Shown: positions 17,347 to 27,384, counted from the stretch's first letter. The stretch: DNA of 64,000 bases from Chloroflexota bacterium (GCA_021414245.1 JAIOOU010000004.1:372001-436000); one strand, 5' to 3'. Notes: generated from the letters alone by a model not told the origin. Made by a program: numbers and translations.

Positions 17347-17452
17347 TGGTTTTGGATAGGGAATATGAAAATAAGTGGGGACAATTAATTAGACAGCCAC
17401 GGTAAGTAAAGTGAGAGAAGTCAGAGTCCGGGCAAGTAAACGCATGGGAATC

Positions 17453-18838
17453 CTAGAATGCGAAATATATAAAATCAGGCGAGGCGGAGTTGATATAGAC
17501 GATGATCGCCAGACAGGCGAGGGCGTAATACGAAGCGTTAAGCCACGAACCCGGCCCCGCCCAACGGTCGATTAATAGTTTGGCTGCAAGGGGAAAGCTG
17601 TAAAACAAAGTCAGTGAAAGACACATCAGGGCGACGATGACCTGTTCCCTTCCTCCTCCAAAAGGCCCATGGACCACAGTCTGCCAGATCCAATCCAGGG
17701 AGGGGGCGCGGAAAATGATCCAGCCAATGATAATTAAAATAAAGGTTGTCAGCCATGCTGTGATCCTTCCGGGATAACGGGCCGTTTTTAAATCCGCGCG
17801 GGGGATGAAAATCTGGTAAACCGCGATGAGGATACCGTAGTAAAGACCCCAAATTATGAATGTCCAGCCGACGCCGTGCCAGATCCCGCTGACCAGCATG
17901 GTTATGATGGGAGGAATGGATTCGCTGATCCAGCCGGGCCATTGATGCTGTTTCAACAGCATCCGACGCAGGGGAAAGAAGATGTAATCACGCAGCCAGA
18001 TTGAGAGCGTGATATGCCAGCGATTCCAAAACTCGGAGGGGCTTAGGGCAAGATAGGGTTTGTTGAAATTTTCCGTCGTTTCAAATCCCAGCAAAAATGC
18101 GAAGCCTCGTGAGAGGTCGGTGTATGCGGAGAAATCCGCCAGGATCTGCAGGGTGAAGGCGATGCCGCCGGTCAATAGTAATAATTTTGTCGGTGCCTGC
18201 ATGGTAAAGACTTGATCCACGATTGCCTTGATGCTGTCTGCTATGACCACTTTTTTGAAAAATCCCATGACCAGCAATGGCCAGGCGGAGGTGAAATTTT
18301 CGATTTTCCAGGTGCGGGCTGTTTCAATTTGCGGAATAAGTTTTTGCGGACGATCAATCGGTCCGGAAATCACCTGGGGAAAAAAAGAAACATACAGCGC
18401 GAAAGTCGTAATGTCATGGGTCGGTTTGAAGGCGCCGCGTGAGACATCCAGCATATATCCCATTTTTTTCAGCAGGTAAAAGGACAAACCGGCCGGGAGG
18501 AGGATGTTTTTCAGGAAAAAATCCCCTGTATCTGCAAAGAATAGCGTGGCAAATAAATGGAAATATTTGGCCAGGGCCAGCAGCCCAAGATTGGCGATCA
18601 GGCTCAATCCCAGGTAGCGCTTCGCCCTGCTCGGGTCACGTTCAATGCCGATTGCCAAATAGTAATCAAGGATTGTGGAGCCGCCCAGTACCATTGTATG
18701 CCAGGGTGCAACCCAGCCGTAGAATGTGTAACTTGCCAGCAATAAGATGATGTTTTGTGTGCGCGGATTGCGGGATATCCAATACACTGCCAATATGGCA
18801 GCGAAGAAAATTAAAAAATTGTGGCTGGTAAAACTCAT
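17453..18838 (-). CDS. MBOAT-family O-acyltransferase (AlgI-like), second copy
   Basis: Polytopic 461-residue acyltransferase with ten or more hydrophobic segments. Signatures: FSAYTDLSRGFAFLLGF, FWNRWHITLSIWLRDYIFFP, and the catalytic His region VSGIWHGVGWTFIIWGLYYG. Closest in style to AlgI, which with a partner SGNH protein O-acetylates exopolysaccharide. ATG 18838 begins MSFTSHNFL, the usual N-terminus of AlgI-like proteins. A longer frame to 18907 would cross a hairpin. Unlike the copy at 6430-7860 it has no carrier protein, ligase or microprotein beside it, so it may use acetyl-CoA. Confidence 0.88.
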   Translation of the reverse strand: MSFTSHNFLIFFAAILAVYWISRNPRTQNIILLLASYTFYGWVAPWHTMVLGGSTILDYYLAIGIERDPSRAKRYLGLSLIANLGLLALAKYFHLFATLFFADTGDFFLKNILLPAGLSFYLLKKMGYMLDVSRGAFKPTHDITTFALYVSFFPQVISGPIDRPQKLIPQIETARTWKIENFTSAWPLLVMGFFKKVVIADSIKAIVDQVFTMQAPTKLLLLTGGIAFTLQILADFSAYTDLSRGFAFLLGFETTENFNKPYLALSPSEFWNRWHITLSIWLRDYIFFPLRRMLLKQHQWPGWISESIPPIITMLVSGIWHGVGWTFIIWGLYYGILIAVYQIFIPRADLKTARYPGRITAWLTTFILIIIGWIIFRAPSLDWIWQTVVHGPFGGGREQVIVALMCLSLTLFYSFPLAAKLLIDRWAGPGSWLNASYYALACLAIIVYINSASPDFIYFAF

Positions 18839-18869
18839 GGGCTGGATTTTACACCAGACTTTTAAAGTG

Positions 18870-18904
18870 AGAGAGCCGGGCCTGCCCAGCCCGACTCTCT
18901 TTTG
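18870..18904. terminator. Hairpin between HD-GYP and MBOAT genes
   Basis: Eleven-base inverted repeat with one mismatch (18870-18880 with 18890-18900). TTTT follows on the plus strand. On the minus strand the following sequence is CACTTTAAAA. It lies 130 bases past the HD-GYP stop and just before the MBOAT start, so it may end the former transcript. Confidence 0.45.
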
Positions 18905-19032
18905 CAAAGGAGGAGAAGAAAAATCACCTTACATCTGCAACTTTATCATTTTCCTTCGCAGAGTACTTGACGCCCGCTCTACGCCTGTCCGCCGTTTCCC
19001 TGACGTTTTGGACATTTACGGGTGGCATTTTT

Positions 19033-22000
19033 TTATTCCTCGCGCAACATTGCCAGGAAGGCTTCCACGATCTTCGGGTCGAAGTGAGTTCCGGAATTTG
19101 ACTTGATGTACCCGATTGCTGTTTCCGAATCCCAACCCTGACGATAAGGCCTGTCGGAACGGATGGCATCCCAGACATCCACCACGGCAAAGATGCGTGC
19201 CGCCAGGGGAATTTGCTCGCCTTTCAGTCCACGCGGGTAGCCCGTGCCGTCCCATTTTTCATGATGGTTGGAGGGGATATCCAGCGCTTCGTGCAAATAA
19301 TCAATGGAGGAAAGCATTTCATACGCCAGCTGTGGATGTTTGCGCATGATCTCCCACTCCTCCCCGTTCAGATTCCCGTCTTTGAGCAGGATCGCATCTG
19401 GAACACCCATCTTGCCGATATCGTGCAGGAGGGAGCCGCGACGAATATGAGTCAGTTGGGATTCACTCAACCCGATACGGCGCGCCAGCTTCAAGGTCAG
19501 GCTTGTGACGCGCAGGGTGTGTCCTTCCGTTTCATGATCGCGAAGGTCCATGGCACGGGACCAGCCTTCGATGGTTGTGTCGTAGGCCGATGTGATGTCT
19601 GCGTTCGATCTTTTCAGATTTTCATAAAGGCGCGCGGCATGGATGGCCCCGGCAGCCTGGGATGCGAAAAGCGTCAGCAGGTGTTCGTCCGCCTCTGTAA
19701 ATTTGCGTTCAGAATCCCCTGCTTCGTCCGCAGTGAGAACACCGATCAATTCGCCCCGGTAAAGCATGGGCACCTCGAGCACTGCCCGGATGGGCATGCC
19801 TTCATATAATTTGGAGCGGCCTTCCCAGGTGAAATAATCCGCTATTCGCAGGGGCCTGCGGGTCTGTGCGACATGACCGGCTGCTCCTTCACCAAAATGT
19901 AATCGTGATCCAAGGGGAACATAAGGCGAAGTGTCCATGGAAAGTTCGAGCTCATCAGTGCCCGGAATGGCGAGGTACATGCCACTTGTGGCGGCATTAA
20001 GCAGTTTTCTGGCATTTTCCACAATGGATCTCAGCATCGTATCCAGATCGTGTTCGGCAGATAGTGTGTTGCTTGTTTCGTACAGCACTTCCAATTCGAT
20101 CAGCCGCTGACGTGCGTTTTGATATAAGCGCGCATTGTGGATGGCCACTGCCGCATAACCGGCGAATAATTCCAGCAGGGAAGCCTCCTGCATGTTAAAT
20201 GATTGATCAAGGTCGGCGAGTAAAACAAGAACTCCCAGGAACTCATTTCCCTTGATGATCGGTACGCCCATGACGGCCTTGAAAGGTTTGCCTTCATAAC
20301 GGGGGGCGCGTCCCTCCCAGTGTTCGTAATCGCCCACAATGATCGGTTTGCGCTGCGCCCAAACTTTTCCGGATAACCCCTCCCCGCGTTCGAGCAGGGT
20401 GCCCAGGGGGGTGATCTGTGTTCCAATCGCCACCACCCATTCCAACCTGTTCTGCTCCGGGCGGTATAAATATATCCCGCCGCCCGTACTGTGCAGAAGA
20501 GTAAGCGCGTGTGCGGTAATGGAGTGAAGCAATTTATCCACATCCAACTCGGCGATCAATTCGAGGCCGATCTCGCGCAGGGCTTCCAGCTGGGATGTGC
20601 GCTGACGCAGCGAATCCTCCGCCTGCTTTCGGTTGATGACCATCGCAGCCTGTGTGGATACAAAGGTCATCAGCTCCAGATTCTTTTGAGTCAGCCGCGA
20701 TTGGTCTGTATAGGTTTGAACCACCATGACTCCAAAGGTTTCATCTCCAACGGTCAGGGGAACGCCGATCCAGTCCACGGAGGCAATTCCCAGCAGGGCA
20801 ACCTGATTGTCAGCCACCATTTCCTCGAATACCTGCGGGGTTGCAAGCAGGGGCTGCCGGGTGCGGAGAACATACTCGGTCAGTCCATTGCCGGGTTTCT
20901 GAGGCAGGGGAGCCTGGTCATACTGATCGATAAAGTAGGGGAAGCTGAGCAGGTCATTTTGAGCATCATATATGGCAATATAGAAATTCTCCGCCGGCAT
21001 CAAGCTTGCGAGGGTTTTGTGAATGGAGGCAAAAAGATCCTTGAGGGAAAGTGTGGTTTGTGCCACATTTGCGATCTCGTAAAGCGCGCTTTGCAGTTGT
21101 TCCGCCTGCTTGCGTTCGGTGATGTCACGGATCACCCAAAGCGTATTCTCCGCATCCATGGGCGAGATGGAAGCTGAAAACCAGTTGTGGTGGTTGCCGA
21201 TCGGCAGCGCATACTCAATACGGGCTGTCTGGCGCGTGGTCAATACCTGCCGGATCGCATGGTTGAATTTATCAGCTTCCTCTGCGGGGAAAATATCCCG
21301 TAGATTCTTCCCCAGCAATTCCTCGGAAGATTTATAGAGCAGCTTTGGATTGGTGGGGGCGATCTTTCGATATATGCCGTCCCGGTCTATCACCAATACA
21401 GCATCCTGCATGGAGATAAACAGGGCCCGTAATTCCGCCTCGGAGATGGCGAGGGCGTCTTCCGCAAGCCTGCGTTCAGTGATATCCATCCATACACCCT
21501 GAATAACCGGCTTGCCGCCATTTTGAGGCGTCACAAATTGAGCCGAGTCTCGAATCCAGATCAGGCGGCCATCGCGGGTGAACATTCGATATTCACTTTC
21601 AAATGATTCATGCAGCTCGCAGGCCTGCTCTTCCAGCTTCTGTTGGCGGTCACGATCCTCTGGATGAACCTGCTGATACCACAATCCAGGATCGGCCATC
21701 CATTCATCAACTGTGAATCCGAGTAATTGTTCGATCTGCGGACCAATATAATGCCAATTCCCTTTTGCACCCAATTCCGACGTGTAAACAGCCACAGGCA
21801 GATGTTCTACAAGCAGGCGGTATTTTATTTCCGCTTCCTGCAGCGCATTCTCCGCTTTTTTACGTTCAGTAATATTAAGAAAAATTGTGGCAAAACGCCC
21901 GCGTATGGGAAGAGTTGTTGTTATAAAAAACCATTGGCCGCTTGGTTCATGATAGTATTCGGTTTGAGCAGCCTGTTTTTTTTGTATATGTTCCTTCCAC

Positions 22001-23292
22001 CAGTCACGGATGAAACCGGAACTCATCTGGTACAAATCCGTGGCTTTTTTCCCAAGGGCGTCCTCGATTTTGTAAGGGGATTGTCTTTCAAAGGCGGGAT
22101 TTACATCCAAAATGACATAATCAACCATGTCGCCGTTCTCGTCGAAGACCGCCTGATTAATAGCGACGCCCTCTTCCATGGTATTAAAAAGGGAACGATA
22201 TCTTTCTTCGCTATCTTGCAGTGATTTTTCCGACAGTTTGCGGTCGGTAATGTCCTGAATGGTTCCAAGCATCTTCACGGGCTGGTTTCGGTCATTGATT
22301 TCCAATTCCCCCATGCCATGCACCCAGCGTACAGCCTGGTCGTTTTTGCGAATAATCCTGTATTCCTTGTTGAAGTGTGCACGGTTTCTAACCACCTTGT
22401 TCCTGAAATAATCGACCACCATTTGACGGTCAGCGGGATGGATTAATTCCGTCCAGCCTTCTATCGTGTGCTCGAATTGATCGTCTATGCCGAATAATTT
22501 ATCCAGTACGGCTGAACTTTTCCACAATCCGGAGGGGATATCCAAAACATAACTGCCAAGGCCCACCAGGAATTGCGATTCTCTGAGCAGCCTTTCATTC
22601 TGGCGTAATGCTTCTTCGGCATGCTCACGTTCCCGCAAATCCTGTTCCAGCATGCCATACAGGCGGGCGTTTTCAACGGCTATGGCGGCGTGTGCAGCGA
22701 AAAGGCTTAATAATTCAAGATCGTCCTGATTGAAAAGCACGGATTTTTCAGCGTGGAGAACATCGATTACGGCGCTGACCCGTCCCTGCCAGAGCACGGG
22801 GACGGCCATCAAGGCAAAAAAAGATTCGATTTGATCGTACACTTTCGCCCGCCCGGGCCAGGTTTGATAATTGTCGACGATCAGGGGTTTGCCGGTTTTT
22901 GCCACGGTGCCGGCCGCACCTTCGCCATATTTCAATGTTATGCCAGTGAGATCCCGTTCTGTCCTGTGACTGACCACGCATCGAACCAGTTGATTTTCCG
23001 GGTCGCATAGATAGATGGCACCGCTGGATGCGTGCAGCAAATTACAGGAGCGCTCCGTGATCAGGGCCAGTAATTCGGATAAAGGCCGCGGCGAGGAAAT
23101 ATCAAGAACAGTTGCCTGGAGAGCAGCAAGTTCCTCAGCCCGCTGTTTGGGGGAGACAGATTTCCTGCCAGGTTTTTTGGCAATTTTTGGCGCGGAGGTA
23201 GTCCGGTTAGACCGGTTTGTCCTGGCGGCCCCCCCCTTGTCGGGTCCCTTGTTTTTTCTTGGTGGCAGGGCGGATTTTACTTTTGGCGGCAT
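19033..23292 (-). CDS. Multi-GAF/PAS protein with C-terminal HD-GYP (cyclic-di-GMP phosphodiesterase-type)
   Basis: Cytoplasmic signalling protein of 1419 residues with no membrane helix. Order: basic Lys/Arg/Pro-rich start, GAF (about 60-215), a run of about five PAS domains with ERK-type linkers (235-740), three GAF domains (745-1215) and an HD-GYP domain (1240-1415). The catalytic motifs HDIGK and DGTGYP are intact, with NHHEKWDGTGYPRGLKGEQI well conserved, so it should hydrolyse cyclic di-GMP. What the sensors bind is unknown. It is flanked by envelope genes, with a plausible own promoter at 23368-23396. Confidence 0.9.
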   Translation of the reverse strand: MPPKVKSALPPRKNKGPDKGGAARTNRSNRTTSAPKIAKKPGRKSVSPKQRAEELAALQATVLDISSPRPLSELLALITERSCNLLHASSGAIYLCDPENQLVRCVVSHRTERDLTGITLKYGEGAAGTVAKTGKPLIVDNYQTWPGRAKVYDQIESFFALMAVPVLWQGRVSAVIDVLHAEKSVLFNQDDLELLSLFAAHAAIAVENARLYGMLEQDLREREHAEEALRQNERLLRESQFLVGLGSYVLDIPSGLWKSSAVLDKLFGIDDQFEHTIEGWTELIHPADRQMVVDYFRNKVVRNRAHFNKEYRIIRKNDQAVRWVHGMGELEINDRNQPVKMLGTIQDITDRKLSEKSLQDSEERYRSLFNTMEEGVAINQAVFDENGDMVDYVILDVNPAFERQSPYKIEDALGKKATDLYQMSSGFIRDWWKEHIQKKQAAQTEYYHEPSGQWFFITTTLPIRGRFATIFLNITERKKAENALQEAEIKYRLLVEHLPVAVYTSELGAKGNWHYIGPQIEQLLGFTVDEWMADPGLWYQQVHPEDRDRQQKLEEQACELHESFESEYRMFTRDGRLIWIRDSAQFVTPQNGGKPVIQGVWMDITERRLAEDALAISEAELRALFISMQDAVLVIDRDGIYRKIAPTNPKLLYKSSEELLGKNLRDIFPAEEADKFNHAIRQVLTTRQTARIEYALPIGNHHNWFSASISPMDAENTLWVIRDITERKQAEQLQSALYEIANVAQTTLSLKDLFASIHKTLASLMPAENFYIAIYDAQNDLLSFPYFIDQYDQAPLPQKPGNGLTEYVLRTRQPLLATPQVFEEMVADNQVALLGIASVDWIGVPLTVGDETFGVMVVQTYTDQSRLTQKNLELMTFVSTQAAMVINRKQAEDSLRQRTSQLEALREIGLELIAELDVDKLLHSITAHALTLLHSTGGGIYLYRPEQNRLEWVVAIGTQITPLGTLLERGEGLSGKVWAQRKPIIVGDYEHWEGRAPRYEGKPFKAVMGVPIIKGNEFLGVLVLLADLDQSFNMQEASLLELFAGYAAVAIHNARLYQNARQRLIELEVLYETSNTLSAEHDLDTMLRSIVENARKLLNAATSGMYLAIPGTDELELSMDTSPYVPLGSRLHFGEGAAGHVAQTRRPLRIADYFTWEGRSKLYEGMPIRAVLEVPMLYRGELIGVLTADEAGDSERKFTEADEHLLTLFASQAAGAIHAARLYENLKRSNADITSAYDTTIEGWSRAMDLRDHETEGHTLRVTSLTLKLARRIGLSESQLTHIRRGSLLHDIGKMGVPDAILLKDGNLNGEEWEIMRKHPQLAYEMLSSIDYLHEALDIPSNHHEKWDGTGYPRGLKGEQIPLAARIFAVVDVWDAIRSDRPYRQGWDSETAIGYIKSNSGTHFDPKIVEAFLAMLREE

Positions 23293-23367
23293 GGAATTCT
23301 TTTATATCTCTGAATTTCAGACAAAAAATTGTTGTAAAGCATTTCTAAAATGGAGTGGTTAAGGGTG

Positions 23368-23396
23368 TTTATACTACCAAAAATAGCATAACACAA
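23368..23396 (-). promoter_or_regulatory. Candidate promoter of the HD-GYP gene
   Basis: On the minus strand TTGTGT (23391-23396), 17-base spacer, TATAAA (23368-23373). The HD-GYP start codon is about 75 bases downstream. Confidence 0.5.
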
Positions 23397-23452
23397 TTGC
23401 TTCTTCCAAACAGGATTACAATATTCCCATTCTTTTTTCAAGGAGTATTTCC

Positions 23453-24976
23453 ATGACCATTATTTTGGACGGTTCGTCCCTTACGATTGAGAAACTGGCA
23501 GCCATTGCGCGCTTCAATGAGAAAGTTGAGCTCGCGCCGGAGGCCCTCGAGCGGATCAAGATCTGCCGCACCATGCTGGAAGACAAGCTGGCCAAGAAAG
23601 AGATCATGTACGGCACGAACACGGGAATCGGTGAATTCTCAGAAACAATGCTTAATGATGAGCAGGTCAAGGAATTCCAGAAATATTTGATCTATAACCA
23701 TGCCGCAGGGATCGGCGATCCGGCTCCGATCGAACATGTACGAGCCGCCCTGGCGGGCCGTATCAATGTCCATGCGCATGGAAATTCCGGATGCAGACCT
23801 GAGATCACATTGACCTATGTGGAGATGCTGAACAAGGGCGTGACTCCGGTTGTTTGTCAGAAGGGGTCGGTGGGAGCAAGCGGAGACCTGGCTCCGATGG
23901 CGCAGGCCGCTCTTCTGCTGATGGGTGAAGGAGAGGCTTTTTATAACGGCGAGCAGTTGTCGGGCGCGGAAGCGATGCGGCGGGCGGGAATCAAGGTCCC
24001 CGGCCTGCAGGCCAGGGACGGTCTGGCCGCCATCAACGGGTCCAATTTGTTGACCGCCATGTCCGCCCTTCATATATATGACATGGAACGTTTCATCAAG
24101 CAGGCCGAGATCGCCGCGGCGATGTCGATCGAGGCGCTGCTGGGGAACATGAAGCCGTATAACACGAAACTGCATGAATTACGCGGATTTAAAGGCGCGA
24201 TCACATCTGCAAAGAACATCGCCAAACTTGTGGAAGGCTCGGACCTGACCACCGGTAAAATGAAGACCAAGGTGCAGGATGCCTACTCCATGCGCTCGTC
24301 ACCGCAGGTGATCGGTGCGGCCAGGGATGCGATCGCGTATGCCCGCTCGCAGGTCGAGATCGAGTTGAACGGGGTGGGTGACAATCCCATCTTTGTGCCC
24401 GAGATGAATCTCACTTTAACCGGCGCGAATTTTCAGGGTTCGCCGGTTTCATTGCCGATGGATATGGCAGGAATAGCGGTGACCATGGTGTGTGTTCTGT
24501 CGGAGCGGCGTTTGAATCGGCTGACGAATCCGGCTCTCTCGCAGGGATTGCCCGATTTTCTCGCACATGAGCCCGGTTTTTATTCCGGCCTGATGCTTTC
24601 CCAATATACGGCCGATCATTTGATTGTGGAACAAAAGATCCTGTCCACGCCCGCTTCGATCCAATCCATCCCGGCTGCGGCCGACCAGGAGGATTTTGTG
24701 TCCATGGGCATGAATACCGCCTTGAAGAACGGGCAGATCCTCGACAACGCCTATGGCATTCTTGGGATCGAATTCATGGCGGCCGCGCAGGCATTGGACT
24801 TCCGCGAATTCACCCCCGGCAGGGGATCCCTCAAGGCACGCGAGGTGATTCGCAGGTATGTGGACCATCTCGAAGTCGACCGGCCCCTGTATAACGATCA
24901 TAACAAAATGAAGACTTTGGTAAAGTCAACTGAGATCCTGGCGGAAGTGGAAAAGACGATCGGGGAATTGGGCTAA
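23453..24976 (+). CDS. MIO-dependent aromatic amino acid ammonia-lyase (histidine ammonia-lyase-like)
   Basis: Enzyme of the HAL/PAL/TAL family that eliminates ammonia from an aromatic amino acid. The Ala-Ser-Gly triad that forms the MIO cofactor is in KGSVGASGDLAPM (about residues 141-153). The catalytic Tyr loop is YGTNTGIGEF, and the selectivity position reads YNHAAGIG, where classic HALs have SHAAG. The His favours histidine-like specificity, but Asn is unusual. Length (507 aa) is normal, and ADQEDFVSMG is present. ATG 23453 has AAGGAG upstream. No urocanase or other hut genes are adjacent, so the physiological substrate is open. Confidence 0.85.
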   Translation: MTIILDGSSLTIEKLAAIARFNEKVELAPEALERIKICRTMLEDKLAKKEIMYGTNTGIGEFSETMLNDEQVKEFQKYLIYNHAAGIGDPAPIEHVRAALAGRINVHAHGNSGCRPEITLTYVEMLNKGVTPVVCQKGSVGASGDLAPMAQAALLLMGEGEAFYNGEQLSGAEAMRRAGIKVPGLQARDGLAAINGSNLLTAMSALHIYDMERFIKQAEIAAAMSIEALLGNMKPYNTKLHELRGFKGAITSAKNIAKLVEGSDLTTGKMKTKVQDAYSMRSSPQVIGAARDAIAYARSQVEIELNGVGDNPIFVPEMNLTLTGANFQGSPVSLPMDMAGIAVTMVCVLSERRLNRLTNPALSQGLPDFLAHEPGFYSGLMLSQYTADHLIVEQKILSTPASIQSIPAAADQEDFVSMGMNTALKNGQILDNAYGILGIEFMAAAQALDFREFTPGRGSLKAREVIRRYVDHLEVDRPLYNDHNKMKTLVKSTEILAEVEKTIGELG

Positions 24977-25008
24977 CCCGATTTAAGTCATCCGGGTCCG
25001 GAAAGAAT

Positions 25009-26079
25009 ATGAATCGATATTTATTTGTTTTTACGATTATCTTCATGTCTCTGCTTGCAGCCTGCGGACCTCAGCATGTGGATGTAGTTTTAGCCACTCA
25101 AACACCCGTCCCACCCGCAACAGGGACGCCCACACTTAAGCCTGTTCCGGATGAATTTGCTTTTCTGCCGGACCAGCTGGAAATCATTCAGCCCGGAAAC
25201 TTAATGCGCCTGCAATTATTAAAGACCTACCCGGCTGAAATCCCCCTCCAAAATTCGGCAGTCGCCATTTCCCCGGATGGCAGGACCCTGGCGGTGGGAA
25301 GCAGCAGCACAGCAGCCATCCTGTTCATTGACCTTGCCGGCGTAAATTCCTCCCGGAAAATTCAAGTCGACACGGGATTCCAGGGACCCTTCGATAAGAT
25401 CGAATATCTCGCAGACGGGACGATTCTGGCAAATTCAACCACGGGGTATCAGAGTTATCACCTCGATCCCGATGGCAATTTACTGGCCAGGTGGGGATAT
25501 CCTGCCGTCGTCTCACCGGATGGCAAAGTATTGGCTTATGCCGACAATGCAGGCACTGTTCTGGTGGATGTCAACAACGATCAAATTCTGGGCTCCCTGG
25601 AAGGAAATGTTGTCCTGAGTCTTTCGTTCTCGCCTGACGGCTCCAGGCTTGCAGTCGCAACCGCCGGTGTGGACTATCTCACCTGCCATGTCTGGGATGT
25701 GGTCCGCCGGACTTTGCTGGCGACTTTGAATGATGCGGGTGATGTGCGGTTTTCTCCGGACGGAAAGTTTCTGGCCGTCACAGGCATTGAAGGGGATTTG
25801 ACCAATTTCAAGATCTTCGATGCGGATGGCAAAACCCAACTCCAGACTCTTTCGGCCCCGCAGGGTCTGGATGGGTCGGCACCTCTTTTATCCCCGGACG
25901 GTCAAATGATCTTTTCTCAAATTCCAGGAGGAACTCCGGTGGCTTGGGAAACAAACAACTGGCAGTCGCTTGCCCTGCCGGTTCTGCAGGGCTCATTGGA
26001 TTCATTTTCCCCCGACGGGCGAATTCTCATCACCCGCACCTCAGATGGTGGAATTTTGTTGTGGGGGATTTTTTCGTAG
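25009..26079 (+). CDS. Lipoprotein with WD40/TolB-like beta-propeller
   Basis: Secreted lipoprotein (lipobox SLLAACG near residue 20) followed by a Pro/Thr linker and a propeller made of repeats with the SPDGxxLA pattern: AISPDGRTLAVGS, VSPDGKVLAYAD, SFSPDGSRLAVAT, RFSPDGKFLAVTG, LLSPDGQMIFSQ, SFSPDGRILITR. That suggests six or seven blades. Such proteins are usually binding scaffolds rather than enzymes, and no catalytic residues are recognised. It starts 32 bases after the ammonia-lyase gene and may be co-transcribed. It converges with the flavoprotein gene, with six bases between the stops. Confidence 0.8.
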   Translation: MNRYLFVFTIIFMSLLAACGPQHVDVVLATQTPVPPATGTPTLKPVPDEFAFLPDQLEIIQPGNLMRLQLLKTYPAEIPLQNSAVAISPDGRTLAVGSSSTAAILFIDLAGVNSSRKIQVDTGFQGPFDKIEYLADGTILANSTTGYQSYHLDPDGNLLARWGYPAVVSPDGKVLAYADNAGTVLVDVNNDQILGSLEGNVVLSLSFSPDGSRLAVATAGVDYLTCHVWDVVRRTLLATLNDAGDVRFSPDGKFLAVTGIEGDLTNFKIFDADGKTQLQTLSAPQGLDGSAPLLSPDGQMIFSQIPGGTPVAWETNNWQSLALPVLQGSLDSFSPDGRILITRTSDGGILLWGIFS

Positions 26080-26084
26080 AAATT

Positions 26085-27299
26085 TTATCGGGGGATTTTC
26101 AACCATTCCAGCACGCCGAATCCGGCGGCGCGTCCGCTCGCAAAACAGGCGGTCAACAGGTAGCCGCCCGTCGGCGCTTCCCAATCCAGCATTTCCCCCG
26201 CGCAAAAAACTCCCGGCAATTCACGGATCATTAAATGTTCATCCAATGATTCAAAGTCCACGCCGCCTGCACTGCTGATGGCCTCATCCAGCGGACGTGT
26301 CGCGATCAAAGGGACCGGTAATTGCTTGATAAAAGCCGCCAGCCTTTCCACATTTGCAAAATCCTGCCTGGGCATGAACTCATGCAGCAGCCCCACCTTG
26401 ACTCCCTTCAACCCGACAGTTTTTTCAAGGTGACTTGCCATTGAACGCGAGCCGCGCGGCTTCGATAGTTTTTCCACCAGCCATTCAAGGGACCGGTCAG
26501 GGGTCATGTCCAGTGTCATGACCGCCCGGCCTTTGGCTTCGATCTCATCGCGCAGCAGCGCAGAAGCCGCATACACCAGACTGCCCTGCACGCCTTTCCG
26601 GGTCACAATGAATTCACCCTGCTGGCGAAAAGACTGAAACGACAACACCACCGACTTGAGCGGCTGTCCGTCGAAACGTTCGCGGAAGTGCGGACTCCAG
26701 TCCACATCGAAACCGCAATTGGAAGGTTTAAACGCTTCGACCCTAACTCCGGCCTGCTTCACCCAATCGACCCAGGCGCCGTCCGAGCCGAGTCTTGCCC
26801 AGCTTCCGCCTCCAAGAGCCAATATTACCGCTTCTGCACGAATCGATTTTTCACCTTCAGGCGTTTTAAACTTAAGCGAGTGATCTGTATTCCACCCGAC
26901 CCATTTATGTCGCAGGTGCACCTGGACGCCCGCCGCATCCAGTCTTTTTAACCACGCCCGCAGCAATGGACTGGCTTTCATTTCCTTTGGAAACACCCGT
27001 CCGGATGTGCCAGTAAAAGTCTCGATCCCAAGTCCGCGCGCCCACTCGCGCAATTCATCCGCCCCAAAGGATTGGATCATCGGCTTAATTTTTTCACGGC
27101 GTTTTCCATAGCGGGATGCAAACTGTTCAAAGGGTTCCGAGTGGGTCAGGTTCAATCCGCTCTTGCCCGCCATCAGGAATTTCCGTCCCAGCGAGGACAT
27201 GGAATCATAGATATCCACTTTTACCCCGCCCTGACTTAATACTTCCGCGGCCATCAGCCCCGCAGGTCCGCCGCCGATAATGACAACTGAATGATCCAT
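26085..27299 (-). CDS. FAD-dependent oxidoreductase of the HI0933/BaiN family (TIGR03862-like)
   Basis: Flavoprotein of 404 residues. The N-terminal Rossmann motif VVIIGGGPAGLMAAEVL binds FAD, followed by the family block SSLGRKFLMAGKSGLNLTHS, then ALGGGSWARLGSDG and a C-terminal AGGVDFESL/GVFCAGEMLDWEAPTGGYLL FAD-binding block. The family has few characterised members; BaiN reduces bile-acid intermediates, while most are of unknown function. ATG 27299 follows directly on a hairpin that ends the upstream gene. No partner genes indicate the substrate. Confidence 0.85.
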   Translation of the reverse strand: MDHSVVIIGGGPAGLMAAEVLSQGGVKVDIYDSMSSLGRKFLMAGKSGLNLTHSEPFEQFASRYGKRREKIKPMIQSFGADELREWARGLGIETFTGTSGRVFPKEMKASPLLRAWLKRLDAAGVQVHLRHKWVGWNTDHSLKFKTPEGEKSIRAEAVILALGGGSWARLGSDGAWVDWVKQAGVRVEAFKPSNCGFDVDWSPHFRERFDGQPLKSVVLSFQSFRQQGEFIVTRKGVQGSLVYAASALLRDEIEAKGRAVMTLDMTPDRSLEWLVEKLSKPRGSRSMASHLEKTVGLKGVKVGLLHEFMPRQDFANVERLAAFIKQLPVPLIATRPLDEAISSAGGVDFESLDEHLMIRELPGVFCAGEMLDWEAPTGGYLLTACFASGRAAGFGVLEWLKIPR

Positions 27300-27311
27300 G
27301 CTTTCATTATA

Positions 27312-27344
27312 AAGAGAAAACTCCCGTTCCGGCCGGGAGTTTTC
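27312..27344 (-). terminator. Intrinsic terminator after the zinc-ribbon gene
   Basis: Eleven-base inverted repeat (27316-27326 with 27334-27344, 7-base loop). The minus strand continues TTTTCTCTTTATAAT, a U-rich end. It lies 40 bases past the stop of the gene at 27385-28455. Confidence 0.8.
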
Positions 27345-27384
27345 AATATCTTGTTGCAGATCATTCTTCCAGCAAATGGTTTGC

